DNA from: Streptomyces sp. A1277
GTDB taxonomy: Bacteria > Actinomycetota > Actinomycetes > Streptomycetales > Streptomycetaceae
NCBI RefSeq assembly: GCF_004795015.1
Contig: NZ_SSBI01000045.1
Span: forward strand, 1 to 64,000
Direction: 5' to 3'
Length of the DNA stretch: 64,000 nt
Both the position numbers and the translations under genes were made by a program. The notes beneath the pieces are model-generated. The model was given only the letters and a program-made list of their open reading frames with translations. It was not told the DNA's origin and did no database searches. Every line of letters begins with the position of its first letter. Position 1 is the first letter of the stretch. Positions 49,761 through 58,450 of the stretch are shown one piece after another.

Positions 49761-50294
49761 ATGCAGTTCGGACGCACTTACGAGGAATTCGAGGTCGGTG
49801 CGGTCTACAAGCACTGGCCCGGAAAGACCGTCACCGAATACGACGACCACCTCTTCTGCCTGCTGACCATGAATCATCACCCGCTGCACATGGACAGCAA
49901 CTACGCGGAGCAGACCACTGATTTCGGCAAGAACGTCGTCGTCGGCAACTACATCTACTCGCTGCTGCTCGGCATGTCCGTGCCGGACGTCTCCGGAAAG
50001 GCCATCGCCAACCTGGAGGTCGAGTCGCTGAAACACGTCGCGCCGACGTTCCACGGCGACACGGTCTACGGCGAGACGACGGTCCTGGACAAGACCCCGT
50101 CGAGGTCCAAGAGCGACCGCGGAATCGTTTATGTGGAGACCAAGGGCTACAAGCAGGACTCCACGCTGGTCTGCGTGTTCCGCCGCAAGGTCATGGTCCC
50201 CACCGAGACGTACATCAGAGAGCGGGGCGGGGAGCAGCCCGGCCGCCCGGAGCTGAACCAGCCTGCGCAGAAGAACGTGGAGAAGCAGTCATGA
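49761..50294 (+). CDS. MaoC-family hydratase, probable mesaconyl-CoA hydratase
   Basis: The 177-residue hot-dog-fold protein has the MaoC signature around DDHLFCLLTMNHHPLHMDSNYA, with the catalytic Asp/His pair, and GNYIYSLLLGMS. In context it should hydrate mesaconyl-CoA to beta-methylmalyl-CoA. The well-studied Rhodobacter enzyme is, as I recall, about twice as long with two fused hot-dog domains, so this single-domain form would act as a dimer. GGAGG lies six bases upstream of ATG 49761. Confidence 0.85.
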   Translation: MQFGRTYEEFEVGAVYKHWPGKTVTEYDDHLFCLLTMNHHPLHMDSNYAEQTTDFGKNVVVGNYIYSLLLGMSVPDVSGKAIANLEVESLKHVAPTFHGDTVYGETTVLDKTPSRSKSDRGIVYVETKGYKQDSTLVCVFRRKVMVPTETYIRERGGEQPGRPELNQPAQKNVEKQS

Positions 50295-51496
50295 CGCGAC
50301 TCGCCCAGACGGCCGGTCTCAACGACGTCCAGCAGGAGATCCTCTCCACGGTCCGGGATTTCGTCGACAAGGAGATCATTCCGGTCGCGACCCGGCTGGA
50401 GCACCGCGACGAGTACCCGGCCGAGATCGTGGAAGGGCTCAAGGAACTCGGCCTGTTCGGGCTGATGATTCCCGAGGAGTACGGCGGTCTGGGCGAGTCG
50501 CTGCTCACCTACGCGCTGTGCGTGGAGGAGATCGCCCGGGGCTGGATGAGCGTGTCGGGCATCATCAACACCCACTTCATCGTGGCCTACATGCTCAAGC
50601 AGCACGGCACCCAGGAGCAGAAGGACACCTTCCTGCCCCGGATGGCGCTGGGCGAGGTGCGGGGCGCGTTCTCGATGTCCGAGCCGGCGCTGGGCTCGGA
50701 CGTGTCGGCGATCAGCTCCAAGGGCGTCAGGGACGGCGAGGAGTACGTCCTGAACGGCCAGAAGATGTGGCTGACCAACGGTGGCACGTCCTCCCTGGTC
50801 GCCGTCCTGTGCCGGAGTGACGAAGGACACCCCGAGGGCACGGCCCCGCACAAGTCGATGACCACGTTCCTGGTGGAGAAGGAGCCCGGCTTCGGCGAGG
50901 TCCGGCCCGGGCTCACCATCCCCGGGAAGATCGACAAGATGGGCTACAAGGGGGTCGACACCACCGAACTCATCATGGACGGACTGCGCATTCCGGCCAA
51001 TCGTGTCCTCGGCGGCACCACCGGCCGAGGGTTTTACCAAATGATGGACGGAGTGGAGGTCGGCCGCGTGAATGTGGCGGCCCGTGGCTGCGGTGTCGCG
51101 CAGCGTGCCTTCGAACTGGGCGTTTCCTACGCACAGCAGCGCCAGACCTTCGGAAAGCCCATCGCGCAGCACCAGGCGATCCAGTTCAAGCTGGCCGAAA
51201 TGGCCACCAAGGTCGAGGCCGCCCATGCGATGATGGTAAACGCGGCACGCAAAAAGGACTCCGGGGAGCGAAACGACCTGGAGGCAGGGATGGCGAAGTA
51301 CCTCGCCTCCGAGTACTGCAAGGAAGTCGTCGAGGACGCCTTCCGTATCCACGGCGGCTACGGCTTCTCCAAGGAGTACGAGATCGAGCGCCTCTACCGC
51401 GAGGCCCCGATGCTGCTGATCGGCGAAGGTACCGCCGAGATCCAGAAAATGATCATCGGGCGCCGACTCCTTGAGGAGTACCGTTTCCAGGGTTGA
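50291..51496 (+). CDS. mcd: acyl-CoA dehydrogenase, probable (2S)-methylsuccinyl-CoA dehydrogenase
   Basis: The 401-residue flavoprotein oxidises methylsuccinyl-CoA to mesaconyl-CoA in this pathway. Acyl-CoA dehydrogenase features include FSMSEPALGSDVSAI, NGQKMWLTNGG, the catalytic-base region RIHGGYGFSKEYEIERLYREAP and the C-terminal GEGTAEIQKMIIGRRLL. It lacks the long N-terminal extension I remember in the alphaproteobacterial enzyme. ATG 50291 overlaps the hydratase stop (ATGA). It closes the operon. Confidence 0.88.
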   Translation: MTRLAQTAGLNDVQQEILSTVRDFVDKEIIPVATRLEHRDEYPAEIVEGLKELGLFGLMIPEEYGGLGESLLTYALCVEEIARGWMSVSGIINTHFIVAYMLKQHGTQEQKDTFLPRMALGEVRGAFSMSEPALGSDVSAISSKGVRDGEEYVLNGQKMWLTNGGTSSLVAVLCRSDEGHPEGTAPHKSMTTFLVEKEPGFGEVRPGLTIPGKIDKMGYKGVDTTELIMDGLRIPANRVLGGTTGRGFYQMMDGVEVGRVNVAARGCGVAQRAFELGVSYAQQRQTFGKPIAQHQAIQFKLAEMATKVEAAHAMMVNAARKKDSGERNDLEAGMAKYLASEYCKEVVEDAFRIHGGYGFSKEYEIERLYREAPMLLIGEGTAEIQKMIIGRRLLEEYRFQG

Positions 51497-51504
51497 TTGC
51501 CCCT

Positions 51505-51526
51505 TTCGCGGCGATTTAACCGCGAA
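51505..51526 (+). terminator. short hairpin after the methylsuccinyl-CoA dehydrogenase gene
   Basis: TTCGCGG (51505-51511) pairs with CCGCGAA (51520-51526) around an AT-rich eight-base loop, nine bases after the stop. The stem is only 7 bp, so it may be a weak terminator or an attenuator. Confidence 0.45.
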
Positions 51527-51677
51527 GAAGATCACACCCTGTCATCCTCAACCGGTGCCTTCCAGACGTCCGACTCGGCTGCTGGCTTGCCCAGTTGCGG
51601 CCAGCAACCGATAACATCGCCGGAAAAGCCGCCGTCCCCCGTTGCCAGCGCGGCCTCATCCGCTACGAAGGTCATCC

Positions 51678-52325
51678 ATGCCCGACAGCCATACCTCTGC
51701 ACCCCGCGGCCGGGTCCGCATCGCACGCGGAGCTTCGCCGTGGCTCCTGCCGACCGTCGCCACCGCAGCCCTGAGCCTGACCCGCGCCCGCCGGTCCGGG
51801 CGCTGGGCGGCGGTCGCCGTGCCCACCACCGCGCTCGCGGCGGGCATGCTCTGGTTCTTCCGCGACCCGGAGCGAGAGATCACCGGGGGGCGCGTCATCT
51901 CACCGGCCGACGGCGTGGTGCAGAGCATCATGCCGTGGAAGGACGGGCGCACCCGCGTCGCGATCTTCATGAGCCCGCTGAACGTCCACGTCAACCGCGC
52001 GCCGCTGGCCGGCACGGTGACGTCGGTCGAGCACGTGCCCGGTGGCTTCGTCCCCGCGTTCAACAAGGAGAGCGAGAACAACGAACGCGTTGTCTGGCAC
52101 TTCGACACCGAACTGGGTGACATCGAGATGGTGCAGATCGCGGGTGCTGTCGCCCGTCGCATCGTCCCCTACATCCCGCAGGGCACGAAGGTGGAGCAGG
52201 GCGAGCGCATCGGGCTGATCCGCTTCGGCTCGCGTGTCGACATCTACCTTCCGGAAGGTGTGGACGTCGCGGTCGAGGTCGGCCAGGCCACCACCGCGGG
52301 GGTGACTCGCATTGACCGTGATTGA
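51678..52325 (+). CDS. psd: phosphatidylserine decarboxylase
   Basis: The 215-residue proenzyme makes phosphatidylethanolamine from phosphatidylserine at the membrane. Residues 25-65 hold one or two membrane-associating helices. The catalytic body shows WFFRDPERE, SPADGVVQ, FMSPLNVHVNRAP (His) and the self-cleavage site in IRFGSRVDIY, where the Gly-Ser bond breaks to create the pyruvoyl group. ATG 51678 was preferred to an earlier in-frame start. Its end overlaps the synthase gene by 14 bases. Confidence 0.93.
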   Translation: MPDSHTSAPRGRVRIARGASPWLLPTVATAALSLTRARRSGRWAAVAVPTTALAAGMLWFFRDPEREITGGRVISPADGVVQSIMPWKDGRTRVAIFMSPLNVHVNRAPLAGTVTSVEHVPGGFVPAFNKESENNERVVWHFDTELGDIEMVQIAGAVARRIVPYIPQGTKVEQGERIGLIRFGSRVDIYLPEGVDVAVEVGQATTAGVTRIDRD

Positions 52326-53166
52326 TCCCGACACACAGGCCGGCTGGGTGCCGGAGGCCGAGGACGGGGACGACGCCGAGGACATGCCGCTCTCGATGCG
52401 GCTGTCGATAGCGGACACCCTCACCCTCGGTAACGCCACGTGCGGGTTCATGGCCGTGTACTTCACGACCACGGGCATCCTCATCCCGCACCTCACGGGC
52501 AGCGACGAGAGCGGGATGGCGCGGCACTCCGCGGCCACCGCCGTGATCCTCATGCTCATGGCAGCGGTCTTCGACCTGTTCGACGGGCTCGTGGCCCGCA
52601 AGCTGCGTTCCTCGCCGATGGGCGCCGAGCTGGACAACCTCTCGGACCTCATCAGCTTCGGGCTCGCCCCGGCGTACTTCGTCCTCGTGTACGGCATGGT
52701 CGCGGACGACGCACACCAGCGGGTCTCGGCGCTCGCGGCGATCGTGGTGCTGCTGGCGGTGGTGCTCAGGCTTGCGCGGTTCTCCTGCGTGACCATGAAG
52801 GACGGCATGTTCCAGGGCATGCCGAGCCCCTTCGGAGCGCTCACGGTCATCTCGATCGTGCTCCTGGAGCTGCCCTTCGTGCCGACGCTGCTCGCGATCA
52901 TCGGGGTGGCGTGGCTGATGGTCAGCCGGGTCGAGTACCCGAAGCCGCGGGGCGTCCTCGCGGTGGCGATGCTCGGCTGGATCGTGGCCGCGATGGGGCT
53001 CCTGGCGGCGTGGGCGTTCGACGCCCCCGGCGGCCAGCTGCTCCTGCAGACCGGCTGCGCGCTCCAGGTGGTCCTGGGCGCGGTCATCCCGCTCTTCGCG
53101 ACCGCACGCCGCGTGAACACCTTCCGCGGCAACCGGCGCGAGGCACGGGCGGCGCAGCTGCCGTAA
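52312..53166 (+). CDS. pssA: CDP-diacylglycerol-serine O-phosphatidyltransferase
   Basis: The 284-residue integral membrane enzyme makes phosphatidylserine from CDP-diacylglycerol and serine, supplying the decarboxylase upstream. The CDP-alcohol phosphotransferase motif is complete: FDLFDGLVARKLRSSPMG, continuing to ELDNLSDLISFG with the conserved Asp residues. About seven hydrophobic helices follow. The start is TTG 52312 or GTG 52318, both inside the psd gene, indicating translational coupling. A perfect 18-bp-stem terminator follows. Confidence 0.93.
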   Translation: MTVIDPDTQAGWVPEAEDGDDAEDMPLSMRLSIADTLTLGNATCGFMAVYFTTTGILIPHLTGSDESGMARHSAATAVILMLMAAVFDLFDGLVARKLRSSPMGAELDNLSDLISFGLAPAYFVLVYGMVADDAHQRVSALAAIVVLLAVVLRLARFSCVTMKDGMFQGMPSPFGALTVISIVLLELPFVPTLLAIIGVAWLMVSRVEYPKPRGVLAVAMLGWIVAAMGLLAAWAFDAPGGQLLLQTGCALQVVLGAVIPLFATARRVNTFRGNRREARAAQLP

Positions 53167-53182
53167 CCCGCCGTACGACGGA

Positions 53183-53222
53183 CACGAGGGCCCGGATGCC
53201 GACAGGCATCCGGGCCCTCGTG
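53183..53222 (+). terminator. very strong hairpin terminator after the phospholipid genes
   Basis: CACGAGGGCCCGGATGCC (53183-53200) and GGCATCCGGGCCCTCGTG (53205-53222) form a perfect 18-bp stem with a GACA loop, 16 bp after the synthase stop. Confidence 0.9.
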
Positions 53223-53283
53223 CGTTGCGGGCCGCAGCGCCTTCTGGGCCGTCGCGTTCCGGCGTACCGGAGCCGCGAGGCGT

Positions 53284-53481
53284 AAGCGCTTGCACCCCTA
53301 GGGGCGGACGGGCCGGGGATTCCTCCTCAATCCCCGCACAGCTCACATTTTTCCTAGGTTTACGTCACTAATTTTAGTCCGCAGAGCGAATTCTTGCGCA
53401 GCGCCGTGGACTTCCTTGCGACGGTGCTCCTAGCCTGTGGGACGTCCGAAGAGCCCCACGAGCCGCAAGGACGACTTCGAC
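53284..53481 (+). promoter_or_regulatory. upstream control region of the alpha-1,3-glucanase gene
   Basis: AAGCGCTT (53284-53291) is a LacI/CcpA-like core palindrome. CCCCTAGGGG (53295-53304) is a perfect 10-bp palindrome. ACTAA-TT-TTAGT (53367-53378) is an AT-rich inverted repeat that stands out in this GC-rich DNA. A -10-like TAGCCT lies about 40 bp before the start codon, with GGACTT as a weak -35. Together they suggest sugar-controlled expression. No gene is seen between 53167 and 53481. Confidence 0.45.
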
Positions 53482-55860
53482 GTGACTTCACCACCCAGAC
53501 GCCCCCTGCTCAGGCGGTCCGTATCCGCCTCGCTCTCCCTGGCACTCGCCGCGTTCGGCACCGCCGCCGCCGTGGTTCTGTCCAGCGCACCGGCCGCCCA
53601 GGCGGCCGGTGTGCCCGCCCCCTCGCCGCTCGCGGTTCCCGGCCGCGGCGCGACCGTACCGTTCAAGGAACAGGAGGCCGAGTACGCGGCCACCAACGGC
53701 ACGCTGATCGGCCCGAACCGCCTCTACGGCACGCTGCCCTCCGAGGCATCGGGCCGGCAGGCCGTGACGCTGGACGCGGTCGGTGAGTACGTGGAGTTCA
53801 CGCTCACCGCCCCGGCCAACGCGATGTCCTTCCGGTACTCGCTGCCGGACAACGCCGCGGGCACGGGCCGGGACGCCTCCATCGACGTACGGGTGAACGG
53901 CGCCTCGCCCAAGGCGGTGCCGGTCACCTCGAAGTACGGCTGGTACTACGGCGGCTACCCGTTCAACAACAACCCGGGCGACACCAACCCGCACCACTTC
54001 TACGACGAGGCCCGGACCATGTTCGGGTCCACCCTCCCGGCCGGCACGAAGGTCCGGCTGCAGGTCTCCTCGACCTCGGCCTCACCGTCGTTCACCATCG
54101 ACCTGGCGGACTTCGAACAGGTGGCCGCGCCCACCGCGAAGCCCTCGGGCGCGCTCGACGTCGTCGCCGACTTCGGGGCCGACCCCACCGGGGCCGCCGA
54201 CTCGACCGCCAAGATCCAGGCGGCCGTCGACGCGGGCAAGGCGCAGGGCAAGGAGGTCTACATCCCGCAGGGCACCTTCCAGGTCCGCGACCACATCATC
54301 GTGGACAAGGTGACGCTGCGCGGCGCCGGCCCCTGGTACTCCGTGCTGACCGGGCGCGACCCGTCGAACCGGAGCAAGGCCGTCGGCGTCTACGGCAAGT
54401 ACGCCGCGGCCGGCGGCAGCAGCAACGTCACGCTCAAGGACTTCGCCATCATCGGCGACATCCGGGAGCGGGAGGACAACGACCAGGTCAACGCCATCGG
54501 CGGGGCCCTGTCGAACTCGACCGTCGACAACGTCTGGATGCAGCACACCAAGTGCGGCGCCTGGATGGACGGCCCGATGGACAACTTCACCATCAAGAAC
54601 AGCCGCATCCTGGACCAGACCGCCGACGGGGTGAACTTCCACTACGGCGTCACCAACTCCACCGTCACCAACACCTTCGTCCGCAACACGGGTGACGACG
54701 GTCTGGCGATGTGGGCGGAGAACATCCCGAACGTGAAGAACAAGTTCACGTTCAACACGGTGATCCTGCCGATCCTCGCCAACAACATCGTCACGTACGG
54801 CGGCAAGGACATCACCATCTCCGACAACGTCATGGCGGACACCATCTCCAACGGCGGCGGCCTGCACATCGCCAACCGCTACCCCGGCGTCAACTCCGGT
54901 CAGGGCACGGCCGTCTCCGGCACCACCACGGCGGCCCGCAACACCCTGATCCGCACCGGGAACAGCGACTACAACTGGAACTTCGGGGTCGGCGCGATCT
55001 GGTTCAGCGGGCTCAACGAACCGATCAACGCCACGGTCAACATCTCCGACACGGAGATACTCGACAGCTCCTACGCCGCGATCCACCTCATCGAGGGCTC
55101 GTCCAACGGGCTGCACTTCGACAACATCAGGATCGACGGCGCGGGCACCTACGCGCTCCAGATCCAGGCGCCGGGCACGGCCACGTTCAACAACGTCGTG
55201 GCCACGCACATCGCGCAGTCCAACCCGATCCACAACTGCGTCGGCAGCGGCTTCCATATCACCCGGGGCTCCGGGAACTCCGGCTGGTACGCCGACCCGC
55301 CGGCCTGCACCGGCACCTGGCCGGCCCCGGTGTGGACCAACGGCGGCGTGCCGGGCGGCGGCAGCGGCCCGACCGACCCCACGGACCCGCCGACCGGCCC
55401 GACTGACCCTACGGACCCCCCGACCGACCCGCCGGCCGAGACGGGCAACCTCGCCCAGGGCCGTAGCGTCACCGAGTCCGGCCACGCGGACGTGTACGGC
55501 GCGTCCAACGCGGTCGACGGCAACGCGGACACCTACTGGGAGAGCACCAACCACGCCTTCCCGCAGACCATCACCGTGGACCTCGGCGCCGCGAAGGCGG
55601 TCAAGCGGCTGGTCCTGAAGCTGCCCCCGGCGGCCGCCTGGGCCACCCGCACGCAGACGCTCAGCGTGTCGGGCAGCACCGACAACCAGACGTACACCTC
55701 GCTGAAGGGCTCCGCGGGCTACACCTTCAACCCGTCGAGCGGCAACAAGGCGACCGTCACCCTGCCCGGCACGTCGGCCCGCTATCTGCGGCTGACGTTC
55801 ACCGCCAACACCGGCTGGCCGGCCGCGCAGCTCTCGGAACTGGAGGCATACACCAGCTGA
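53482..55860 (+). CDS. secreted GH87 alpha-1,3-glucanase (mycodextranase-type) with CBM35-like and F5/8 type C domains
   Basis: The 792-residue protein has a signal peptide (RRSVSASLSLALAAFGTAAA), a CBM35-like domain (about 55-210), a right-handed beta-helix catalytic domain (about 220-620), a Gly/Pro/Thr/Asp linker with DPTDPP repeats, and a C-terminal discoidin/CBM32-type domain. Asp382 (TADGVNFHYG) and Asp405-Asp406 (TGDDGLAMW) are spaced exactly like the three catalytic aspartates I recall in a Paenibacillus GH87 enzyme. It should hydrolyse alpha-1,3-glucan in fungal walls or mutan. GTG 53482 was chosen as the codon just before a good signal peptide. Confidence 0.88.
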   Translation: MTSPPRRPLLRRSVSASLSLALAAFGTAAAVVLSSAPAAQAAGVPAPSPLAVPGRGATVPFKEQEAEYAATNGTLIGPNRLYGTLPSEASGRQAVTLDAVGEYVEFTLTAPANAMSFRYSLPDNAAGTGRDASIDVRVNGASPKAVPVTSKYGWYYGGYPFNNNPGDTNPHHFYDEARTMFGSTLPAGTKVRLQVSSTSASPSFTIDLADFEQVAAPTAKPSGALDVVADFGADPTGAADSTAKIQAAVDAGKAQGKEVYIPQGTFQVRDHIIVDKVTLRGAGPWYSVLTGRDPSNRSKAVGVYGKYAAAGGSSNVTLKDFAIIGDIREREDNDQVNAIGGALSNSTVDNVWMQHTKCGAWMDGPMDNFTIKNSRILDQTADGVNFHYGVTNSTVTNTFVRNTGDDGLAMWAENIPNVKNKFTFNTVILPILANNIVTYGGKDITISDNVMADTISNGGGLHIANRYPGVNSGQGTAVSGTTTAARNTLIRTGNSDYNWNFGVGAIWFSGLNEPINATVNISDTEILDSSYAAIHLIEGSSNGLHFDNIRIDGAGTYALQIQAPGTATFNNVVATHIAQSNPIHNCVGSGFHITRGSGNSGWYADPPACTGTWPAPVWTNGGVPGGGSGPTDPTDPPTGPTDPTDPPTDPPAETGNLAQGRSVTESGHADVYGASNAVDGNADTYWESTNHAFPQTITVDLGAAKAVKRLVLKLPPAAAWATRTQTLSVSGSTDNQTYTSLKGSAGYTFNPSSGNKATVTLPGTSARYLRLTFTANTGWPAAQLSELEAYTS

Positions 55861-55875
55861 CCGGCACACGGAACA

Positions 55876-55912
55876 CCGGCGGGCGGCACGCGCGATGCGT
55901 GCCGCCCGCCGG
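55876..55912. terminator. strong hairpin terminator after the glucanase gene
   Basis: CCGGCGGGCGGCACGC (55876-55891) and GCGTGCCGCCCGCCGG (55897-55912) form a perfect 16-bp stem with a GCGAT loop. It lies exactly where the transporter relic on the other strand ends without a stop codon. Confidence 0.85.
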
Positions 55913-56778
55913 CCGTCCCGCGCAAACAGGACCACTCGACGGTGTAGGACTTCGCCGCGGCCTCGGCCGGCCGGACCACCTTCAGACCGCCGGGGGTCTC
56001 GTCGTCCGGCTTCATGATCACGCTCTGCCGGGTGGAGGGCGCGGCCGGGTCGGAGAAGTCGTGCGACATCCCGAAGTCGCCGCCGAAGTCCGTGACGGTC
56101 AGCAGCGCCTTGTCGATGCCCTCGCGGGTGAGGTCCTTCGCCGCGCACGCCTTCTTCAGCGCCTCCCCGTACAGCCGGGCCGCCGTGTACCCGGCGATGA
56201 GCCGTTGTCGAGACCGTCCTTGGGGTAGGCGGCGGCGTACTCCTCGCAGAGCTCGGCCGGCCCTGCGCCCGGGTCGCCGATCGGGAGCGTGGAGGCGGCC
56301 ACGTAGTAGTCCTTCATCAGGGCCGGGCCCGCCTGGGTCTTCAGCAGCTGCGGGGCGTACGCGGAGTTGTTGCCGATGACCGGGACCCGGAAGCCGGTGG
56401 CGGCGGCGACCCCGACCAGCAAGGCGGCCCGGCGCGGGCCCGCGCTGACGACGACGGCCTTGACACCGGCCTGCTTGAGGGCGGCGACCTGGGCGGTCAT
56501 GTCGTTGTCGGTGGGCTTGGTCTTCTGCTCGACGACGGTGAGACCCGCCTGCTTCGCCGCGTACTCCGATCCGGCCAGCGCGTTCTCGCCGTAGTCGCCC
56601 TCGAAGTAGACGTGGCCGATCCGGTCGCCCTCGGCGATGCGCCTCTCGGCGAGCAGGTAGTCGATCGCGTTGATCGTCTCGACGTCGTACGTGGCGCCGA
56701 TGACGCGGATGTACGTGCTGCCGAGCAGGTTCGCCGGCCATGCCTGCGGCAGGACGAGTCCCTTGTCCCGGCCGTCGA
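55913..56778 (-). pseudogene. livK: remnant of a branched-chain amino acid ABC transporter substrate-binding protein (livK)
   Basis: On the minus strand 56778-56203 encodes the middle of a LivK-type protein (LPQAWPANLLGSTYIRVIGA, YFEGDYGENALAGSEYAAKQ, NNSAYAPQLLKTQAGPALMK). A frameshift near 56202 follows, consistent with loss of one base in a Gly codon. The homology then resumes in another frame (LIAGYTAARLYGEALKKACA to RPAEAAAKSYTVEW). The signal peptide, N-terminal lobe and a stop codon are all missing. The upstream end is joined directly to a livF fragment. This is a decayed gene. Confidence 0.8.
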
Positions 56779-57045
56779 TGCTGCTCGCCGCCGGACAGCA
56801 GCCCGGCGCTCTGGTGGGCGCGCCGGGCGAGCACCGGGAACAGCTCGTGTACGCGCCCGAGCGCATCGGCCGCCGCCCTGCGCCCGCCGGGGGCGCCGAG
56901 GGCGCCCGCCCGCAGGTTGCCGGCCACCGTCATCCGGGCGAACACCTGCCGCCCCTCGGGCACTTGGACCACTCCGGCGGCCACCACCCGGTCGGGGCGC
57001 AGCCCGTCCAGGGGCTGCCCGTCGAACCGGACGGCGGGGGTGGAG
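56779..57045 (-). pseudogene. livF: internal fragment of a branched-chain amino acid ABC transporter ATPase (livF)
   Basis: The minus strand encodes VRFDGQPLDGLRPDRVVAAG, VVQVPEGRQVFARMTVAGNL and, at the end, HQSAGLLSGGEQ. This corresponds to the LivF stretch from just after the Walker A region up to the ABC signature. Walker A, Walker B and the H-loop are absent. The fragment stops at LSGGEQ, where it is joined to livK sequence in a different frame. Its upstream end lies about 20 bp from a dispersed Streptomyces repeat. It cannot encode a working ATPase. Confidence 0.8.
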
Positions 57046-57064
57046 TGGGTTGTGCGGGCGCACA

Positions 57065-57205
57065 GAGCGGGGCGGGGCCGCCCTGCGGCGGGCTCGCCCC
57101 CTACCCGCCCCTTCCCTTGACCGGGGGCTCCGCCCCCGGACCCCCGCTCCTCAATCGCCGGAGGGGCTTGAAGACCACCGCATGGGGTCTGGGGCGGAGC
57201 CCCGG
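57065..57205. repeat. dispersed Streptomyces-type intergenic repeat with inverted-repeat ends
   Basis: The part 57121-57205 has imperfect inverted-repeat ends of about 22 bp: GGGGGCTCCGCCCCCGGACC on the left and GGGGTCTGGGGCGGAGCCCC on the right. They flank a core containing CAATCGCCGGAGGGGCTTGA. I recognise this sequence type as an abundant MITE-like repeat in Streptomyces intergenic DNA; the GC-rich stretch 57065-57120 is often attached to it. It lies between the livF fragment and the glycerate kinase stop and may also terminate transcription. Confidence 0.75.
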
Positions 57206-57207
57206 TT

Positions 57208-58341
57208 TCAGCGCAAGAAGTCCCGCGCGATCGACTCCGCCACCCGCTCCAGCAGCGGCCCCGCCTGGGCCATGCACACCGCCGGATCCGGCTCCAGCTC
57301 CGTCAGGGCGTACGCGCGCCGGATCCCGGCACGGCCCAACGCCTCCGGCGCCAGCGCCAGGCGGCCGCAGACCGCGACGACGTCGATGCCCGCCGCGCGG
57401 GCCGCCGCGGCGACGCCGGCCGGGGCCTTGCCGTGGAGGGTCTGGGCGTCGAGGGAGCCCTCGCCGGTGATGACGAACGTGGCCCGCTCCAGCGCCGGTG
57501 CGAAGCCGAGGACGTCGAGCATGACCTCGATCCCGGGCCGGAACCGCGCACCGAGTGCGACGAGCGCCCCGTACCCGATGCCGCCCGCCGCCCCGGCGCC
57601 CGGCAGCTGGGCCTGCTCGGGCCCCAGCAGGGAGGCGTAGTGGGCGAGTGCCGCGTCCAGCACCGCGATGTCCGCCTCGGTGGCGCCCTTCTGGCGTCCG
57701 TAGACCTCGGGCGCGCCCTTCGGGCCGGTCAGCGGGTTGTCGACGTCGCTGGCGAGGATCAGGTCGATCCCCTTCAGCCTGGGGTCGAGCCCGGAGAGGT
57801 CGGCCTCGGCGAGGTCGGCGAGGCCGCCGCCGCCCGGTCCGACCGGCTTGCCGTCCGCGTCGAGGAAGCGCGCGCCGAGCGCGGCCAGCATGCCGGCGCC
57901 GCCGTCCGTGGTCGCGCTGCCGCCGACGCCGAACACGATGGTCCGCGCCCCCGCTCCGGCCGCGGCGAGCAGCAGTTCGCCGGAGCCGTACGTGGTGGCC
58001 GTGAGCGGCGCGAACACGCCGTCCGGCAGGTGCTGGAGGCCGGACGCCTCGGCCATCTCGACCACCGCGGTGGTACCGCGCACCGCGTACGCGGCGGTGA
58101 CGGGGTCGCCGAGCGGCCCGGTCACGCGCGCCTCGCGGCGTTCGAAGCCGGCGGCCACCGCCGCGGCCACCGTGCCGTCGCCGCCGTCCGCCACGGGCAG
58201 GGTCTCCACCCGTACGCCGGGGACGACGCGCCGCAGCCCGGCCGTCACCCGCTCGGCGACCTGCACGGCCGTGAGCGAGCCCTTGAACTTGTCCGCCGCG
58301 ACGAGCACGCGTGCGGTCTCCATCACTGCTCCGTCCGTCAC
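57208..58341 (-). CDS. glycerate kinase
   Basis: The 377-residue enzyme (GlxK/GarK family) phosphorylates D-glycerate with ATP, feeding glycerate into glycolysis. Family motifs are ADKFKGSLTAVQVAE near the N-terminus, PVADGGDGTVAAAV, GVGGSATTDGGAGMLAALGARF, SDVDNPLTGPKGA and TGEGSLDAQTLHGKAP. Start choices are GTG 58341 (GGGA upstream) and ATG 58323 (GGAG upstream). A dispersed repeat abuts its stop codon. Confidence 0.92.
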   Translation of the reverse strand: MTDGAVMETARVLVAADKFKGSLTAVQVAERVTAGLRRVVPGVRVETLPVADGGDGTVAAAVAAGFERREARVTGPLGDPVTAAYAVRGTTAVVEMAEASGLQHLPDGVFAPLTATTYGSGELLLAAAGAGARTIVFGVGGSATTDGGAGMLAALGARFLDADGKPVGPGGGGLADLAEADLSGLDPRLKGIDLILASDVDNPLTGPKGAPEVYGRQKGATEADIAVLDAALAHYASLLGPEQAQLPGAGAAGGIGYGALVALGARFRPGIEVMLDVLGFAPALERATFVITGEGSLDAQTLHGKAPAGVAAAARAAGIDVVAVCGRLALAPEALGRAGIRRAYALTELEPDPAVCMAQAGPLLERVAESIARDFLR

Positions 58342-58450
58342 CTTGATTCCCTTTGCTCTCGAACAGGCAGTCGCGCCGCCCCGACCCTATCCGCAGCGCC
58401 CCCTCGCTGCCCATGGCCTGATCGATCAAAACTGCCCTTACGCTTCCCTC

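Noticed and set aside
55782..55912. Continuation of the livK frame past 55913
   Set aside because: The frame stays open only by running through the glucanase terminator and the end of the glucanase gene; the homology ends near TVEW.
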